Positions 1 through 9,474 are shown, counted from the stretch's first letter. The stretch is 64,000 nucleotides of DNA from Lewinella sp. LCG006 (GCF_040784935.1 NZ_CP160680.1:6491802-6555801); one strand, 5' to 3'. Program-made: numbers and translations. Notes: generated by a model not told the origin, from the letters alone.

Positions 1-135
1 TTTTTGGAGTGCCTCCACGGTTTCTTCTATACTATCAAACATCCCTACCAGCGTAAAATCCGGTAGCCGCTGGCGAAGCATACTTTCCAATCGATCAGCA
101 GCGAGAGGTTCGTCTTCAACGATTAACACGCGCAT
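1..135 (-). CDS. LytTR-type response regulator, N-terminal 45 residues (partial)
   Basis: The reading frame starts at the ATG at 135 and runs off the left edge of the window. The 45 visible residues begin MRVLIVEDEPLAADRLESML, the classic start of a receiver domain with its acidic pair (E8, D9) after the first beta strand. The DNA-binding half is outside the window, so LytTR type is inferred from the neighbour: the start overlaps by 20 bp the end of a LytS-type kinase, the usual arrangement of LytS/LytTR pairs in Bacteroidota. The two genes are almost certainly co-transcribed and translationally coupled. Confidence 0.85.
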   Translation of the reverse strand, partial: MRVLIVEDEPLAADRLESMLRQRLPDFTLVGMFDSIEETVEALQK

Positions 136-1159
136 ATTCCTTAACTTTTAAAAGGGGTAAACTAACTTGATAATAATCTGGGCCTTCAACGATTTCAACA
201 GCTTGATCGCTTAACAAACCATAACGTGAACGAATATTATTCAAACCAACCCCCAGCGAGGTTTGTACTTGCTGTTTGACTTGTAAATTATTGCGAACCA
301 GGATACGATCTCCTTCTTTCCTGATCTCTAAGGTCAAGGGGTGTCGTCGTGAGACAACATTGTGTTTGACAGCGTTTTCTACCACCATTTGTAGCACTAA
401 AGGAGGAAGAGCATCTTCCGGAGAAGGGTTTAAGTTAACCTCCACCAGGAACTGGTCTCCAAAACGAATTTTTAATAAAAACAAATAAGCCATCAACATT
501 TCTTTCTCGGCTTGCAAGCTCACTACCTCCTGGTCGCGTGCCTCCAAGACATAGCGGTATACCTCGGCCAGTTGCTGGATAAATTTAGCCGATAAATCGG
601 CATCCTTGTATACTAAGTTGCTGAGTACGTTAAGGCTATTAAACAGAAAATGGGGATTAACCTGATTTTGTAGTGATTCGTAGCGGCTGGCCAGATTAGC
701 GCGTTTTAGCTCTTCCTGAGCGATAATGGAGGCTTTGTAATTCAACAAAAATTGCCGACCGTGCATGAACAAACTGATGAAGAAGGTGATCACCAGCAGA
801 CTCAAGAAGAAATCCTTGGAGATCGTTAGCGAAGCTTTCGTGACCCTACCATTTACCACAAGATCAATGATGACATCCGTTAAAACACCGGCCACATAAG
901 TAACCACGATGGTCAAGACCGCCGAAATTACCAAGCGACGGACAGGATAATCAATCCAGGATACTTTTACAGCGTCGGAAATAAAGCCATTGCCTACCCA
1001 CAACAGAGCAGTTAGCAAACCAGAACGTGCGGAGTGGATGGCGGTTTCAAGGCTCAGCGGCCAGCCCAAAAACAAATAATAGACCAAGCCAAAGATGAGC
1101 GTACCCCACAAAAATGCTTTTAAAAACACCAGTAAGTGCGGTGCTAACGTTCGTTGCAT
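116..1159 (-). CDS. LytS/YehU-type sensor histidine kinase
   Basis: Membrane histidine kinase of the His_kinase (LytS) family, 347 residues. Hydrophobic segments lie at about residues 11-33, 48-65, 75-100 and 116-132. The cytoplasmic part carries the phospho-acceptor box QVNPHFLFNSLNVLSNL (H170), an N box VVENAVKHN (259-267) and a glycine box SLGVGLNNIRSRY (301-313). There is no separate sensor domain, so the stimulus is presumably read in the membrane. It overlaps the response regulator start by 20 bp and should phosphorylate that protein. The target genes are not identifiable here. Confidence 0.93.
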   Translation of the reverse strand: MQRTLAPHLLVFLKAFLWGTLIFGLVYYLFLGWPLSLETAIHSARSGLLTALLWVGNGFISDAVKVSWIDYPVRRLVISAVLTIVVTYVAGVLTDVIIDLVVNGRVTKASLTISKDFFLSLLVITFFISLFMHGRQFLLNYKASIIAQEELKRANLASRYESLQNQVNPHFLFNSLNVLSNLVYKDADLSAKFIQQLAEVYRYVLEARDQEVVSLQAEKEMLMAYLFLLKIRFGDQFLVEVNLNPSPEDALPPLVLQMVVENAVKHNVVSRRHPLTLEIRKEGDRILVRNNLQVKQQVQTSLGVGLNNIRSRYGLLSDQAVEIVEGPDYYQVSLPLLKVKEYARVNR

Positions 1160-1173
1160 GCGGACAGAATTAA

Positions 1174-1337
1174 TAGACTTGTTCTGCTGGGATCATTTCG
1201 GGGGCAAATCGTGCCTTATCTTCCCACACTGTGCCTTTTTTAAGTCGCTTAGCTATGGCTAGGCTCCTCAAAAAAGGCTTCGCGTGGTCGATAATGCATC
1301 AATTTTCCCTCCAAACTGACCCAGCAGAACAAGTCTA
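1174..1337. repeat. Foldback (MITE-like) element, copy 1
   Basis: A 164-bp intergenic unit bounded by perfect 18-bp inverted repeats: tagacttgttctgctggg at 1174-1191 and its complement at 1320-1337. The inner sequence is also an imperfect palindrome along its whole length, with a central hairpin containing ccttttttaagtcgcttagc. A second unit of almost the same length and the same termini lies at 53074-53235. Both units end in TA, as expected if TA is the duplicated target of a Tc1/IS630-like transposase; that mechanism is inference. There is no ORF inside. Confidence 0.7.
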
Positions 1338-1388
1338 ATGAGCTGGTGACTGCCTCTGCTGGCAGCACCGGCTCTAAATTAGGTATTA

Positions 1389-2072
1389 TTATTCTTTTGT
1401 GGCTAATTGGGATTGTGCTTTATTCAGCATCCACTGATTCGTTGGGTAGCCCCAAGTAGGAAGCAAACCACGCTCTTTACTACGCTCCAATTGATACAAC
1501 TGATCTGCTCCTTGCAACAGGGGCATCGCTTTTTCCGCTCCACCGCCGAAGAATTCCGGCGTAAACAATACCAGCATTCCTCGCAACATTAGTGGTCGCG
1601 GATTTTCAGGGTCCATTTGCGCTGCCGCTGCGTAAGCGGCATGGGCAGCCCCTGCGTACTGAGGGCCATTGTTCACCTGGTCAATCCAGATATAACCTTG
1701 CATCACATAGCCTTCCTGGCACTTGAGCTCGCTGTTCATCGCTGTTTTTGTCTTCGCTTGTTCCAGGTAAGACGCACTGGCTTTGACGTAGCGCTCCACC
1801 CCTTCTGTATTGCCTTTCGACATTTCTACCATGGCCCTTTGAAGGGTTGCATAACTCAGGTAGTAGGATGGTAGCCATTGATCGGGTTCTGCCGCCGCTA
1901 TCCGCTCCAACTTATTCGTGATGGCCTCCCAATCCACAGGGGTATTCTCTTGGGGTTCCATACTTGCCAGCACACTGCCCATCGTGGTCGTGAAACGATC
2001 TTCCTGATTTTGGGCCAAAAGGCTACTGGTGAAAAATAAGCACAGTCCGAAGGAAAAGATTAGATACTTCAT
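1389..2072 (-). CDS. Exported protein of unknown function
   Basis: A 227-residue protein with a clear signal peptide (MKYLIFSFGLCLFFTSSLLAQ). The mature part is alpha-helical and alanine-rich, with segments such as LSYATLQRAMVEMSKGNTEGVERYVKAS and AAHAAYAAAAQMDPENPRPLMLRGM that resemble degenerate TPR helices. It begins 36 bp after the stop of the TonB-dependent receptor, so the two are probably one transcript and the protein may be a periplasmic partner of that receptor. I do not recognise a named family. Confidence 0.75.
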   Translation of the reverse strand: MKYLIFSFGLCLFFTSSLLAQNQEDRFTTTMGSVLASMEPQENTPVDWEAITNKLERIAAAEPDQWLPSYYLSYATLQRAMVEMSKGNTEGVERYVKASASYLEQAKTKTAMNSELKCQEGYVMQGYIWIDQVNNGPQYAGAAHAAYAAAAQMDPENPRPLMLRGMLVLFTPEFFGGGAEKAMPLLQGADQLYQLERSKERGLLPTWGYPTNQWMLNKAQSQLATKE

Positions 2073-2108
2073 GATTTTGAAATTTTTATTGTTGTTGAAT
2101 GGAAATTA

Positions 2109-4247
2109 TTAATACAAGCTTGCCCCCTCCTCACCAATGCTGACAAATAAGCCGACAAAGGCAAATCGCTTGGCTGGAGGACGAACAGTAATTGCGGGAT
2201 AGGTACCGTCAGCAGCAGGCTGTTGACTAAACTGCTCCCCAAAATGATTGATAAATCCAGGTACGTTGGAGAAGGATAGGTGCAGTACCGTAAAGTGCCC
2301 CTTGATCTGGGTCAGGTAACTCCAATTGAGACTTAGGTCTTTAAAAGGACTGGTCCTTCCTGCTACTGCGGTGCCCTCCGGATGGAAGTAATTCCGGGGA
2401 GAGGCCCACACGCCCGTCAGGCCAATCATTGATTGCCAGCGAGGCACCCAATATTTATAGACGATATTGAGGGTGTGCTTGGCCGCAAAATTAGGCTGCA
2501 CGGGGTCAGTGAACTGATCAAAACGACGCTCCGTGTCCAGGTAAGCGTAAGAAACCCAGAAATCGCTGTTCTTTAGAGACAGTTTGTCTCGATAAAAGAC
2601 GTCAATTCCACGGGCATAACCGCCACCCTCGTTGGTAAATGTCGCTTCTTGTTGTAAAACAAGTTGTCGGTACGATTTCTCGTAAGCCTCCACACGTAGG
2701 GTGCGCCCCGCCTTTTGCCATTGCCAATTAGCAAGCAAGTGCAATGCTTCTTCCGATTGTAAATTCGGATTAGCAAAAAGTCGCTGCTCGGTAGGCGTTT
2801 GCACAAAGCGCCCCCCAGCGATACTGACTTGGCTGTAAGTACCTGTTTTATAAGCCAGGGATAAACGAGGACTGAGGCTCCACTCCTGAGTGGTAGAACG
2901 GTACTCCATGCGCGTACCTAGTCGTGTAATCAACTTATTGGTAACAGACCAATCATCTTCTATGTAAGCGGCAAGTAGGGGCTCTTGAATCCTTTGGTCA
3001 GCGCTGAATGCTGCAATTTCTAGTTGCTCCGCCCAATGCTCATCGATATAGTTAAGCCCCATGCGCAGGAGATGACCAGTCTGGATTTCGGTGCTCAACT
3101 GCGCATTCGCTGTCCAGCTTTGCTGTTGCTCCTTTATGTTGGCTATGGTGGTAGTGCGATCTTCGTGTCGAGTGTACGCCAAAGTCGTTTTCAGGCTCCA
3201 CTGGTTACCGAGCATGGTTTGGTAGCCTAGGCCCGTATAGGTATAATCATTTTCCAGCCCTACGGCGATGGTATCCGTTACTTGCAGGGGGCTCGGTGTG
3301 CGCAAAGCCATACTACTGCGATGATGCTGAGCTTGCAATTTCAGTAGCCCCCCGCTACGGGTTTGGTGGCGCATAATCAGCTGTCCACCCGCCGTTTTGG
3401 GGGCTTTATCCCACTGGATGTCCTGGGGTACCAAGTGCAGGTAAGGTTCGAGGTTGGTATAGTCGGCCGAAACTGCTACGGAAGTGTTTTCCCAACGTTG
3501 TGTATGGCTCAAACTGCCACCGACGCTCATCAGGGAGATACCCGTTAACGTATGGGGCGCTAAATCTTCTGAGGACAGTATTAAGGCGCTGGATAAAGCC
3601 TGTCCGTAGGCTGCCGAATAACCACCCGTACTAAAAGTAGTACCCTGGAATAAAAGAGGAGAAAAACGCCCCCGAGCGGGCACATTGGGTACGGTGCTGG
3701 TATAAGGCTGGGCAACGTAAGCACCATCGATAAAGGTTTTGGTTTCGTAGGCAGCACCGCCGCGCACAAATAGGCGACCATTCTCCCCCACTCGCTGAGC
3801 CCCTGGCAAAGTCTGCAAAGCCCCAATAACATCACCGGAAGCACCCGCTGTCGTAACGATATCAAGGGTATTGAGCGTCACCGATTTCTTCCCATCCCCA
3901 GCGGCAAAGGCACCAGCGGTGATCACAACGGCGTCTAACTGATTTGCCCCTTCCAATAAGGTTACTTGAAATTGTTGGGGCTGGTTGTTTGCCACTACGG
4001 TGCTTTCCCATTTGTCGTAGCCCAAATAGGTGATCGCCAGCGACCAACTGCCCGTTTCGGTGGTCGTAAACTCAAAGTAGCCTTTTTCGTTGGTAACCGT
4101 CCCATCGTAGCTGCCGACCAGGTACACATTAGCTCCAATAATAGGCTCGCCTTTCTTATCCTGGACCTTACCCGTAAAGATGGTCTGGCTGGCACCTGTA
4201 GCCAGTAGGGCCATTTGGCTGATTAGTAAAAGGTAGAAGTATCGCAT
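2109..4247 (-). CDS. TonB-dependent receptor with carboxypeptidase-like N-terminal domain
   Basis: Outer-membrane active-transport receptor of 712 residues. The chosen ATG at 4247 puts a signal peptide (MRYFYLLLISQMALLATGAS) at the N terminus; a start 22 codons upstream would bury it. Order of domains: CarbopepD_reg-like fold at about 22-100 (GEPIIGANVYLVGSYDGTVT), plug at about 105-220 (LQTLPGAQRVGENGRLFVRGG), then a long beta barrel ending in the aromatic-rich FAFVGLFVSIGEEGASLY. No SusD-like gene follows, so it is not a classical SusCD pair. The substrate cannot be told from sequence. Confidence 0.92.
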   Translation of the reverse strand: MRYFYLLLISQMALLATGASQTIFTGKVQDKKGEPIIGANVYLVGSYDGTVTNEKGYFEFTTTETGSWSLAITYLGYDKWESTVVANNQPQQFQVTLLEGANQLDAVVITAGAFAAGDGKKSVTLNTLDIVTTAGASGDVIGALQTLPGAQRVGENGRLFVRGGAAYETKTFIDGAYVAQPYTSTVPNVPARGRFSPLLFQGTTFSTGGYSAAYGQALSSALILSSEDLAPHTLTGISLMSVGGSLSHTQRWENTSVAVSADYTNLEPYLHLVPQDIQWDKAPKTAGGQLIMRHQTRSGGLLKLQAQHHRSSMALRTPSPLQVTDTIAVGLENDYTYTGLGYQTMLGNQWSLKTTLAYTRHEDRTTTIANIKEQQQSWTANAQLSTEIQTGHLLRMGLNYIDEHWAEQLEIAAFSADQRIQEPLLAAYIEDDWSVTNKLITRLGTRMEYRSTTQEWSLSPRLSLAYKTGTYSQVSIAGGRFVQTPTEQRLFANPNLQSEEALHLLANWQWQKAGRTLRVEAYEKSYRQLVLQQEATFTNEGGGYARGIDVFYRDKLSLKNSDFWVSYAYLDTERRFDQFTDPVQPNFAAKHTLNIVYKYWVPRWQSMIGLTGVWASPRNYFHPEGTAVAGRTSPFKDLSLNWSYLTQIKGHFTVLHLSFSNVPGFINHFGEQFSQQPAADGTYPAITVRPPAKRFAFVGLFVSIGEEGASLY

Positions 4248-4348
4248 TGCGCTGGTATTTGTTGCTGATACTTCAAAGATGCGGGGCGTAGCAAACCTGA
4301 ACGAATAGACCAATCTGAACTGTCGAAAAAGCCTACCGAATTGTCGAT

Positions 4349-4396
4349 AATTAAGAAAAAGAATCCCGAGCCTTGACCATCGTCAAGACCCGGGAT
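4349..4396 (-). terminator. Rho-independent terminator of dnaK
   Basis: An inverted repeat atcccgagccttgac / gtcaagacccgggat (4363-4396, two G-U or mismatched positions, 4-nt loop) starts 31 bp after the dnaK stop. On the minus strand it is followed by a T-rich run (4349-4362). It separates dnaK from the TonB receptor downstream. Confidence 0.8.
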
Positions 4397-4426
4397 AACT
4401 TTTCTTTATCAGAAAGTGGCAGTGAC

Positions 4427-6343
4427 TTACTTGTCCTCTACCTCTTCGTATTCTACATCCGTTACATCTTCAGCAGCTCCGGCTCCGTTGGCAGCACCCG
4501 CACCTGCGTTAGCTGTTGCTTCGCCATTGGCTCCAGCTTCTTGGGTAGCCTGGTACATTTCCTGGCTGGCAGCCTGCCAAGCAGCATTCAATGTTTCCAT
4601 GTGCTTTTCGATACCGTCCATATCTTCGGCATCTTTAGCAGCTTTCAAGTCTGCAGCAGCTTTCTCGATGGCTTCTTTTTTCTCCGCAGGTAGCTTGTCG
4701 CCGTATTCTTTGAGTTGTTTCTCAGTTTGGAAAACCAGGTTCTCCGCACCATTCAACTTCTCGATACGCTCTCTTGCTTCGCGGTCTGAATCAGCATTGG
4801 CTTCTGCCTCTGCTTTCATCCGAGCAATTTCTTCTTTGCTCAAACCAGTAGAAGCTTCGATGCGAATGCTCTGCTCTTTACCCGTGCCTTTGTCCTTGGC
4901 GGAAACGCTCAGGATACCGTTGGCGTCCATATCGAAAGATACTTCGATCTGAGGTACACCACGCGGTGCAGGTGGAATATCGTTCAGGATGAAGCGACCA
5001 ACCGTACGGTTGTCTTTCGCCATGGAGCGTTCTCCCTGAAGAATGTGAATCTCTACCGAAGGCTGGTTGTCAGATGCGGTAGAATACACCTTCGACTTCT
5101 TGGTAGGAATCGTGCTGTTGGCTTCGATTACTACGTCGTAAACACCACCCATGGTTTCGATACCCATAGAAAGCGGAGTTACGTCGAGTAGGAGTACGTC
5201 CTGTACATCTCCACTTAGTACACCACCTTGAATAGCAGCACCTACGGCTACCACTTCATCGGGGTTCACTCCTTTATTAGGCTTCTTGCCGAAGAACTTC
5301 TCTACTGCTTCCTGGATGCGAGGGATACGTGTAGAACCACCCACGAGGATGATTTCGTCGATATCACTGGTAGAAAGACCCGCGTCTTTCAGTGCATCCT
5401 GACAAGGCTTAAGCGTACGTTCTACCAGACTGTCGGCCAATTGCTCAAATTTCGCCCTAGACAATTTAACCACCAAGTGCTTGGGTACACCGTCAACAGC
5501 TGTGATATAAGGCAGGTTGATTTCCGTTTCAGAACCACTGGAAAGCTCAATCTTAGCTTTCTCGGCAGCATCCTTCAAGCGCTGAAGCGCCATTGGGTCC
5601 TTACGCAAGTCCATGTTTTCCTGCTTCTGGAATTCTTCTGCCAGGAAATCAATGATCACGCGGTCAAAGTCATCACCCCCAAGGTGCGTATCACCATTGG
5701 TAGATTTCACTTCGAAAACACCGTCACCCAGTTCAAGGATAGAAATATCGAAGGTACCACCACCCAAGTCATAGACAGCGATAGTCATGTCCTGCGAACG
5801 CTTGTCGAGTCCGTAAGAAAGTGCAGCAGCCGTAGGCTCGTTGATGATACGGCTGATCTTCAGACCCGCGATCTCACCAGCTTCTTTGGTTGCTTGACGC
5901 TGAGAATCGTTGAAGTAGGCAGGCACCGTCACAACGGCCTCTGTAACTTCCTGACCCAAAAAGTCTTCAGCTACTTTCTTCATTTTCTGCAATACCATCG
6001 CAGAAATTTCCTGGGCAGTATACATACGGCCATCAATGTCTACCCGAACGGTATCATTGTCGCCTTTTACAACTTTGTAAGGAACGCGTTCAACTTCATT
6101 TTTCAATTCAGAGAAACGTGAGCCCATGAAACGCTTGATCGAAGAAACCGTACGCGTTGGGTTGGTAATTGCTTGACGTTTGGCAGGATCACCAATCTTG
6201 CGCTCACCATTATCCATGAAAGCGACTACCGAAGGGGTCGTGCGGCGTCCTTCGTCATTGGGGATAACTACCGGCTCGTTGCCCTCCATCACTGCGACGC
6301 AGGAGTTGGTGGTTCCAAGGTCAATACCGATAATCTTGCTCAT
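4427..6343 (-). CDS. dnaK: Molecular chaperone DnaK (Hsp70)
   Basis: ATP-dependent Hsp70 chaperone of the cytoplasm, 638 residues, the usual length. The N-terminal ATPase opens with [18 protein letters not shown] (phosphate loop 1), has [12 protein letters not shown] (phosphate loop 2) and the [15 protein letters not shown] motif. The substrate-binding beta domain starts after [19 protein letters not shown], and the helical lid ends in an acidic tail, EEVEDK. It stands alone, with no grpE or dnaJ beside it. A sigma-54 promoter lies about 50 bp upstream (see 6394-6411), and a terminator follows, so it is probably monocistronic. Confidence 0.99.
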   Translation of the reverse strand: MSKIIGIDLGTTNSCVAVMEGNEPVVIPNDEGRRTTPSVVAFMDNGERKIGDPAKRQAITNPTRTVSSIKRFMGSRFSELKNEVERVPYKVVKGDNDTVRVDIDGRMYTAQEISAMVLQKMKKVAEDFLGQEVTEAVVTVPAYFNDSQRQATKEAGEIAGLKISRIINEPTAAALSYGLDKRSQDMTIAVYDLGGGTFDISILELGDGVFEVKSTNGDTHLGGDDFDRVIIDFLAEEFQKQENMDLRKDPMALQRLKDAAEKAKIELSSGSETEINLPYITAVDGVPKHLVVKLSRAKFEQLADSLVERTLKPCQDALKDAGLSTSDIDEIILVGGSTRIPRIQEAVEKFFGKKPNKGVNPDEVVAVGAAIQGGVLSGDVQDVLLLDVTPLSMGIETMGGVYDVVIEANSTIPTKKSKVYSTASDNQPSVEIHILQGERSMAKDNRTVGRFILNDIPPAPRGVPQIEVSFDMDANGILSVSAKDKGTGKEQSIRIEASTGLSKEEIARMKAEAEANADSDREARERIEKLNGAENLVFQTEKQLKEYGDKLPAEKKEAIEKAAADLKAAKDAEDMDGIEKHMETLNAAWQAASQEMYQATQEAGANGEATANAGAGAANGAGAAEDVTDVEYEEVEDK

Positions 6344-6393
6344 ATTATGTGTATTTTACTTTTGTTCTTGTGAAATTAATACAGACACCATAG

Positions 6394-6411
6394 AGCAAGG
6401 AATGTGCCAAC
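6394..6411 (-). promoter_or_regulatory. Sigma-54 (-24/-12) promoter of dnaK
   Basis: On the minus strand the sequence reads TTGGCACATTCCTTGCT, matching the sigma-54 consensus TGGCAC-N5-TTGC at every defined position with exact GG-to-GC spacing. Transcription would start near 6384, giving a leader of about 40 nt before the dnaK ATG. No TAnnTTTG housekeeping element is seen between here and the ATG. A TGTCA-N8-TGACA inverted repeat at 6485-6502 is at a plausible enhancer distance. Sigma-54 control implies an activator ATPase, which is not in the window. Confidence 0.7.
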
Positions 6412-6719
6412 TACCCGCGTCAGCTTACTTTCTGACAAAAGGATAGACTACAAACGCCATCTGCGCCATTATTGCAGCTGGCACTGTCAGCAACTTATGA
6501 CATTTCGGCAGCAACTGTAGCAGTAAGTCTTTTTCTATTGATCACGCGTATGCCCTTCCCTGAATAACGACGAGGCTTCTCAGCGACTAATCTATTACAC
6601 GCTATTCTTATTTGCATTATTAAATATATCACCCTAAATTTATTCAATGATCTTAGCTCGGCTAAAGCCAAGCTTACTTTAAGCGCGCTAGTATTTCTCC
6701 ATCTATAAACCTTTCAACC
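6412..6719. other. Divergent intergenic region between dnaK and a lipoprotein gene
   Basis: About 300 bp without a credible ORF on either strand. It holds the upstream region of the sigma-54 promoter, including the TGTCA/TGACA inverted repeat at 6485-6502, and must also contain the promoter of the plus-strand lipoprotein gene at 6720. I see no clear TAnnTTTG element for the latter and no RNA gene. Confidence 0.5.
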
Positions 6720-7406
6720 ATGCGTTATCTCATTTCAATCACGGCTGTCCTGGCAATGCTTTTCTTTGCTTGTGAGCCAAATATTTCTATACCTTCTTCA
6801 GCAGTATCAACAATTGAGGCCCAACAGCTCCAACTGAGCGACAATGGGCTTCTTCTGGAAGAAACCTTGCTGGATAAAATGATGCTCCCTGTTGGCACTA
6901 AAGTCATAAAGAAAGCTAGTGATCCCACACAAATTCAATTTGAATTACCTGAGGGGTATGCTTTTCTGACGTTGGATGCTGGCACTGGATTATCAACTAC
7001 TACATTCAGCGGAAGCTATCTAGGCGTTATCAACACAAACAACGATATTTTGACCACTCAAAAGGTAGCCTATCAAGCCTCGCTTTCTCCCTCAGGTGGG
7101 CTGGACGCTTTTTTTGAACTAGAAGAGGTGGTTCAACAGATTAATGAGCATTATGAGTTTATCTATAAGCATATAGAACGACCTGACTTCAGCAAAATTG
7201 AAGGTAGTGAAGCACCAGAAGGGTATGCTTTTGTGCCAGTTACACTCTACGGTGTTTCTTTTGCATTAGTCGTTCCAGATGAAGAAAGCCTCAAGACTTT
7301 TTTTCCTGATATTCAGATGAAGAAGGCAATTAGTTTCACGAGGACAGGCAACAATATTTCTGAATACAAAAAACACTGTACTGCAGGGAACTGTGTTTAC
7401 TATTAG
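6720..7406 (+). CDS. Lipoprotein of unknown function
   Basis: A 228-residue lipoprotein: a short hydrophobic signal (MRYLISITAVLAMLFFACEP) with the lipobox LFFAC, so it is lipidated at Cys18. The rest is soluble, with a repeated phrase PEGYAF (at about 77 and 160) that hints at two related subdomains. The C terminus has two close cysteines (HCTAGNC). No family is recognised. It is monocistronic, bounded by the dnaK promoter region and a bidirectional terminator. Confidence 0.75.
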   Translation: MRYLISITAVLAMLFFACEPNISIPSSAVSTIEAQQLQLSDNGLLLEETLLDKMMLPVGTKVIKKASDPTQIQFELPEGYAFLTLDAGTGLSTTTFSGSYLGVINTNNDILTTQKVAYQASLSPSGGLDAFFELEEVVQQINEHYEFIYKHIERPDFSKIEGSEAPEGYAFVPVTLYGVSFALVVPDEESLKTFFPDIQMKKAISFTRTGNNISEYKKHCTAGNCVYY

Positions 7407-7428
7407 TATTTCGATCCATATCTTGAAA

Positions 7429-7470
7429 TTACAAAGCCTTGTTCACACCAGTGTGAACAAGGCTTTGTAA
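7429..7470. terminator. Bidirectional terminator between convergent genes
   Basis: A perfect 20-bp inverted repeat, ttacaaagccttgttcacac (7429-7448), a 2-bp centre, and its complement (7451-7470). It lies between the stops of the plus-strand lipoprotein (7406) and the minus-strand lipoprotein (7491). The stem base is A/T-rich and can serve both directions. Confidence 0.8.
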
Positions 7471-7490
7471 TGATTTAGCAACAGCTAAAT

Positions 7491-8510
7491 CTAAGGAACA
7501 AACCGCAAATCTGCAGTGAGTACACTATTGTATAAGCTATCTCGAGATTCTGCTCCGAGGGTAAAGACATCTGACAAGACTTGATAGCGGGAAGAAACAA
7601 TGCCTACCCCGTTTTGAACATTTGAATAAACGGGAATAGACTGTGCCGATGTAATCCCAATATTGGCATTGGCGATACGCAGGTAGTCTTCAATCTCTAC
7701 TCCGGCGGCAGTGACCTGGATGTAGATGCCATCAAATTTGCGGTTACCGTTGGAGATGGGCTCCAATTCAGAAGCGACGAATTGGTAAAAAGCTTCATTG
7801 GGTACCGTCACGGATTGCGCTGACACTTCTTCATCCCTGATGATGTTATTGGCAATCACCCATACGGCTTCCTTACTCAGGAAATTAGTTGGATTAGCAG
7901 GATCTGTCTCCCGGTATTTGAAGATCATGCGGATATCAAAAACCCTTCCTTCTTCTCCACTGGGGCGGAAACCAAAACGCGTAGTTTTGGAATAATCGCC
8001 AAAGTTAAAAAATCCGGAAATCGGCAAGTTAGCAACTTCAATCTCACTGATCATTACGGAGCTTGCCGTAGCTGGTTCTTCACCATCTCTCTCAATGATT
8101 ACGCGGAAATCGTTGCCCTCGTTGAGATTGAGTTGGCTTCTTCTGAGTTTGTAGAGATAATTAGGCTCATTGACAAAATCGCCTTCCTCTCTCGGATAGC
8201 CTTCGTCACGGCCATCTACTCTTTCGAGTGTGGCGGTGGTGCCATCACTTAATCGCTCCAACTTTACGGTAACGTCGTTGATACCATAGTAGATGGAGTC
8301 AGGAATTTGGGCAATCTCTCGGGCATTACCACCAGGTTCGAGAAAAGCACGCTCAACGCGAATGTAATAAGCCGTATCCTGTGCAGAAAGAAAAGAATAA
8401 ACAACGGGGATATCTTTCCATTCACCTTCCAATTGAAAATCTGTTTCGCAAGAAGACCAAAGCAATGTAGCACCTAAAAAAAGGAACAGTAGGGGGTTAT
8501 TAATCGTCAT
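7491..8510 (-). CDS. Lipoprotein, possibly DUF4249-related
   Basis: A 339-residue lipoprotein with signal MTINNPLLFLFLGATLLWSSC (lipobox WSSC, Cys21). The mature part begins with beta-rich sequence (DIPVVYSFLSAQDTAYYIRVERAFL) and has an overall all-beta, outer-membrane-associated look. It resembles the DUF4249 lipoprotein at 37898 in layout but not clearly in sequence, so relation to that family is only a suggestion. A good promoter lies just upstream (8536-8569). Confidence 0.75.
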   Translation of the reverse strand: MTINNPLLFLFLGATLLWSSCETDFQLEGEWKDIPVVYSFLSAQDTAYYIRVERAFLEPGGNAREIAQIPDSIYYGINDVTVKLERLSDGTTATLERVDGRDEGYPREEGDFVNEPNYLYKLRRSQLNLNEGNDFRVIIERDGEEPATASSVMISEIEVANLPISGFFNFGDYSKTTRFGFRPSGEEGRVFDIRMIFKYRETDPANPTNFLSKEAVWVIANNIIRDEEVSAQSVTVPNEAFYQFVASELEPISNGNRKFDGIYIQVTAAGVEIEDYLRIANANIGITSAQSIPVYSNVQNGVGIVSSRYQVLSDVFTLGAESRDSLYNSVLTADLRFVP

Positions 8511-8535
8511 AATTATTTTAATTAACAGTCGACTG

Positions 8536-8569
8536 CAAAAGTAGCCTTTTGTTTTAGAATCCTTACCAA
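8536..8569 (-). promoter_or_regulatory. Bacteroidota-type promoter for the 7491-8510 lipoprotein
   Basis: On the minus strand: TTG (8567-8569), 23-bp spacer, TACTTTTG (8536-8543), a full match to TAnnTTTG. The predicted start is near 8529, about 20 nt before the ATG. Confidence 0.5.
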
Positions 8570-8655
8570 CTTTTAGGGATTGACGTCAGCTAAAAGCCAA
8601 AAAGGATAAAAATAAATTGTTTCTATCTTGGGGGCTCAAACCTAACTATCAAATT

Positions 8656-9471
8656 ATGTCCGTTCATAGAGAAGTCAAAAAAGTAACGACGCATATCCTA
8701 CAGGCGATGAAAGCCAGAGGGGAAAAAATTGCGATGCTAACGGCCTATGATTACAGTATGGCTCGTATTCTTGATGCTGCCGGCGTGGACGTCCTGCTCG
8801 TTGGAGATTCCGCTTCGAATGTTATGGCCGGGCACGAAACGACCCTTCCTATTACCCTGGATCAGATGATTTATCACGCCAGTTCTGTCGTGAGGGCCGT
8901 CAACCGGGCCCTGGTGGTCGTTGATCTACCTTTTGGTACTTACCAGGGCAATAGCAAACTGGCCTTGGAGTCCACCATTAGAATCATGAAAGAATCTGGG
9001 GCGCACGCGGTGAAATTGGAGGGAGGAGCTGAAATTGATGAGAGCATCAAGCGTATTCTGAAAGCCGGGGTGCCGGTAATGGGTCACTTGGGGCTTACCC
9101 CTCAGTCGATTTATAAATTTGGCACTTATACCGTACGTGCGAAAGAAGAAGAGGAAGCAGATCAACTGATCAGGGATGCTAAAATTTTGCAAAAGCTGGG
9201 TTGTTTTGCCATTGTTTTGGAAAAAATCCCTGCTCACTTGACTAAAATTGTCAGTGAAGAACTCATCATTCCTACCATTGGTATTGGAGGAGGAGCGCAT
9301 GCTGATGGGCAAGTTTTGGTTACCCACGACATGGTAGGTATTACCAAGGATTTCCATCCTCGTTTCTTGCGTCGCTACCTGGAGTTATTCGATGTCATGA
9401 AAGAGGCCACTGAGCAGTACATAAGAGATGTAAAGAGTGGTGATTTCCCCAACGATAATGAGCAGTATTAG
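8656..9471 (+). CDS. panB: 3-methyl-2-oxobutanoate hydroxymethyltransferase
   Basis: Ketopantoate hydroxymethyltransferase: transfers a hydroxymethyl group from methylene-tetrahydrofolate to 2-oxoisovalerate, the first committed step toward pantothenate and CoA. 271 residues from the ATG at 8656; an upstream in-frame ATG at 8617 gives a non-homologous extension. The metal-binding and substrate motifs are present: [43 protein letters not shown], and the catalytic Glu in IVLEKIPA. The GIGGG motif is also present. mltG follows after only 3 bp, so the two are one operon; panC and panD are not here. Confidence 0.97.
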   Translation: MSVHREVKKVTTHILQAMKARGEKIAMLTAYDYSMARILDAAGVDVLLVGDSASNVMAGHETTLPITLDQMIYHASSVVRAVNRALVVVDLPFGTYQGNSKLALESTIRIMKESGAHAVKLEGGAEIDESIKRILKAGVPVMGHLGLTPQSIYKFGTYTVRAKEEEEADQLIRDAKILQKLGCFAIVLEKIPAHLTKIVSEELIIPTIGIGGGAHADGQVLVTHDMVGITKDFHPRFLRRYLELFDVMKEATEQYIRDVKSGDFPNDNEQY

Positions 9472-9474
9472 ATC

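Noticed and set aside
4416-4952. 178-residue Ser/Ala-rich plus-strand frame
   Set aside because: Antisense shadow of the dnaK C-terminal lid; low-complexity composition typical of reversed Ala/Glu-rich coding.
5228-6121. 297-residue plus-strand frame
   Set aside because: It lies wholly antisense to dnaK and follows the codon phase of that gene; no homology-like motifs.
6479-6497. Second possible sigma-54 site on the plus strand (tggcactgtcagcaa)
   Set aside because: The -24 half fits, but the -12 half reads gcaa in place of TTGC.
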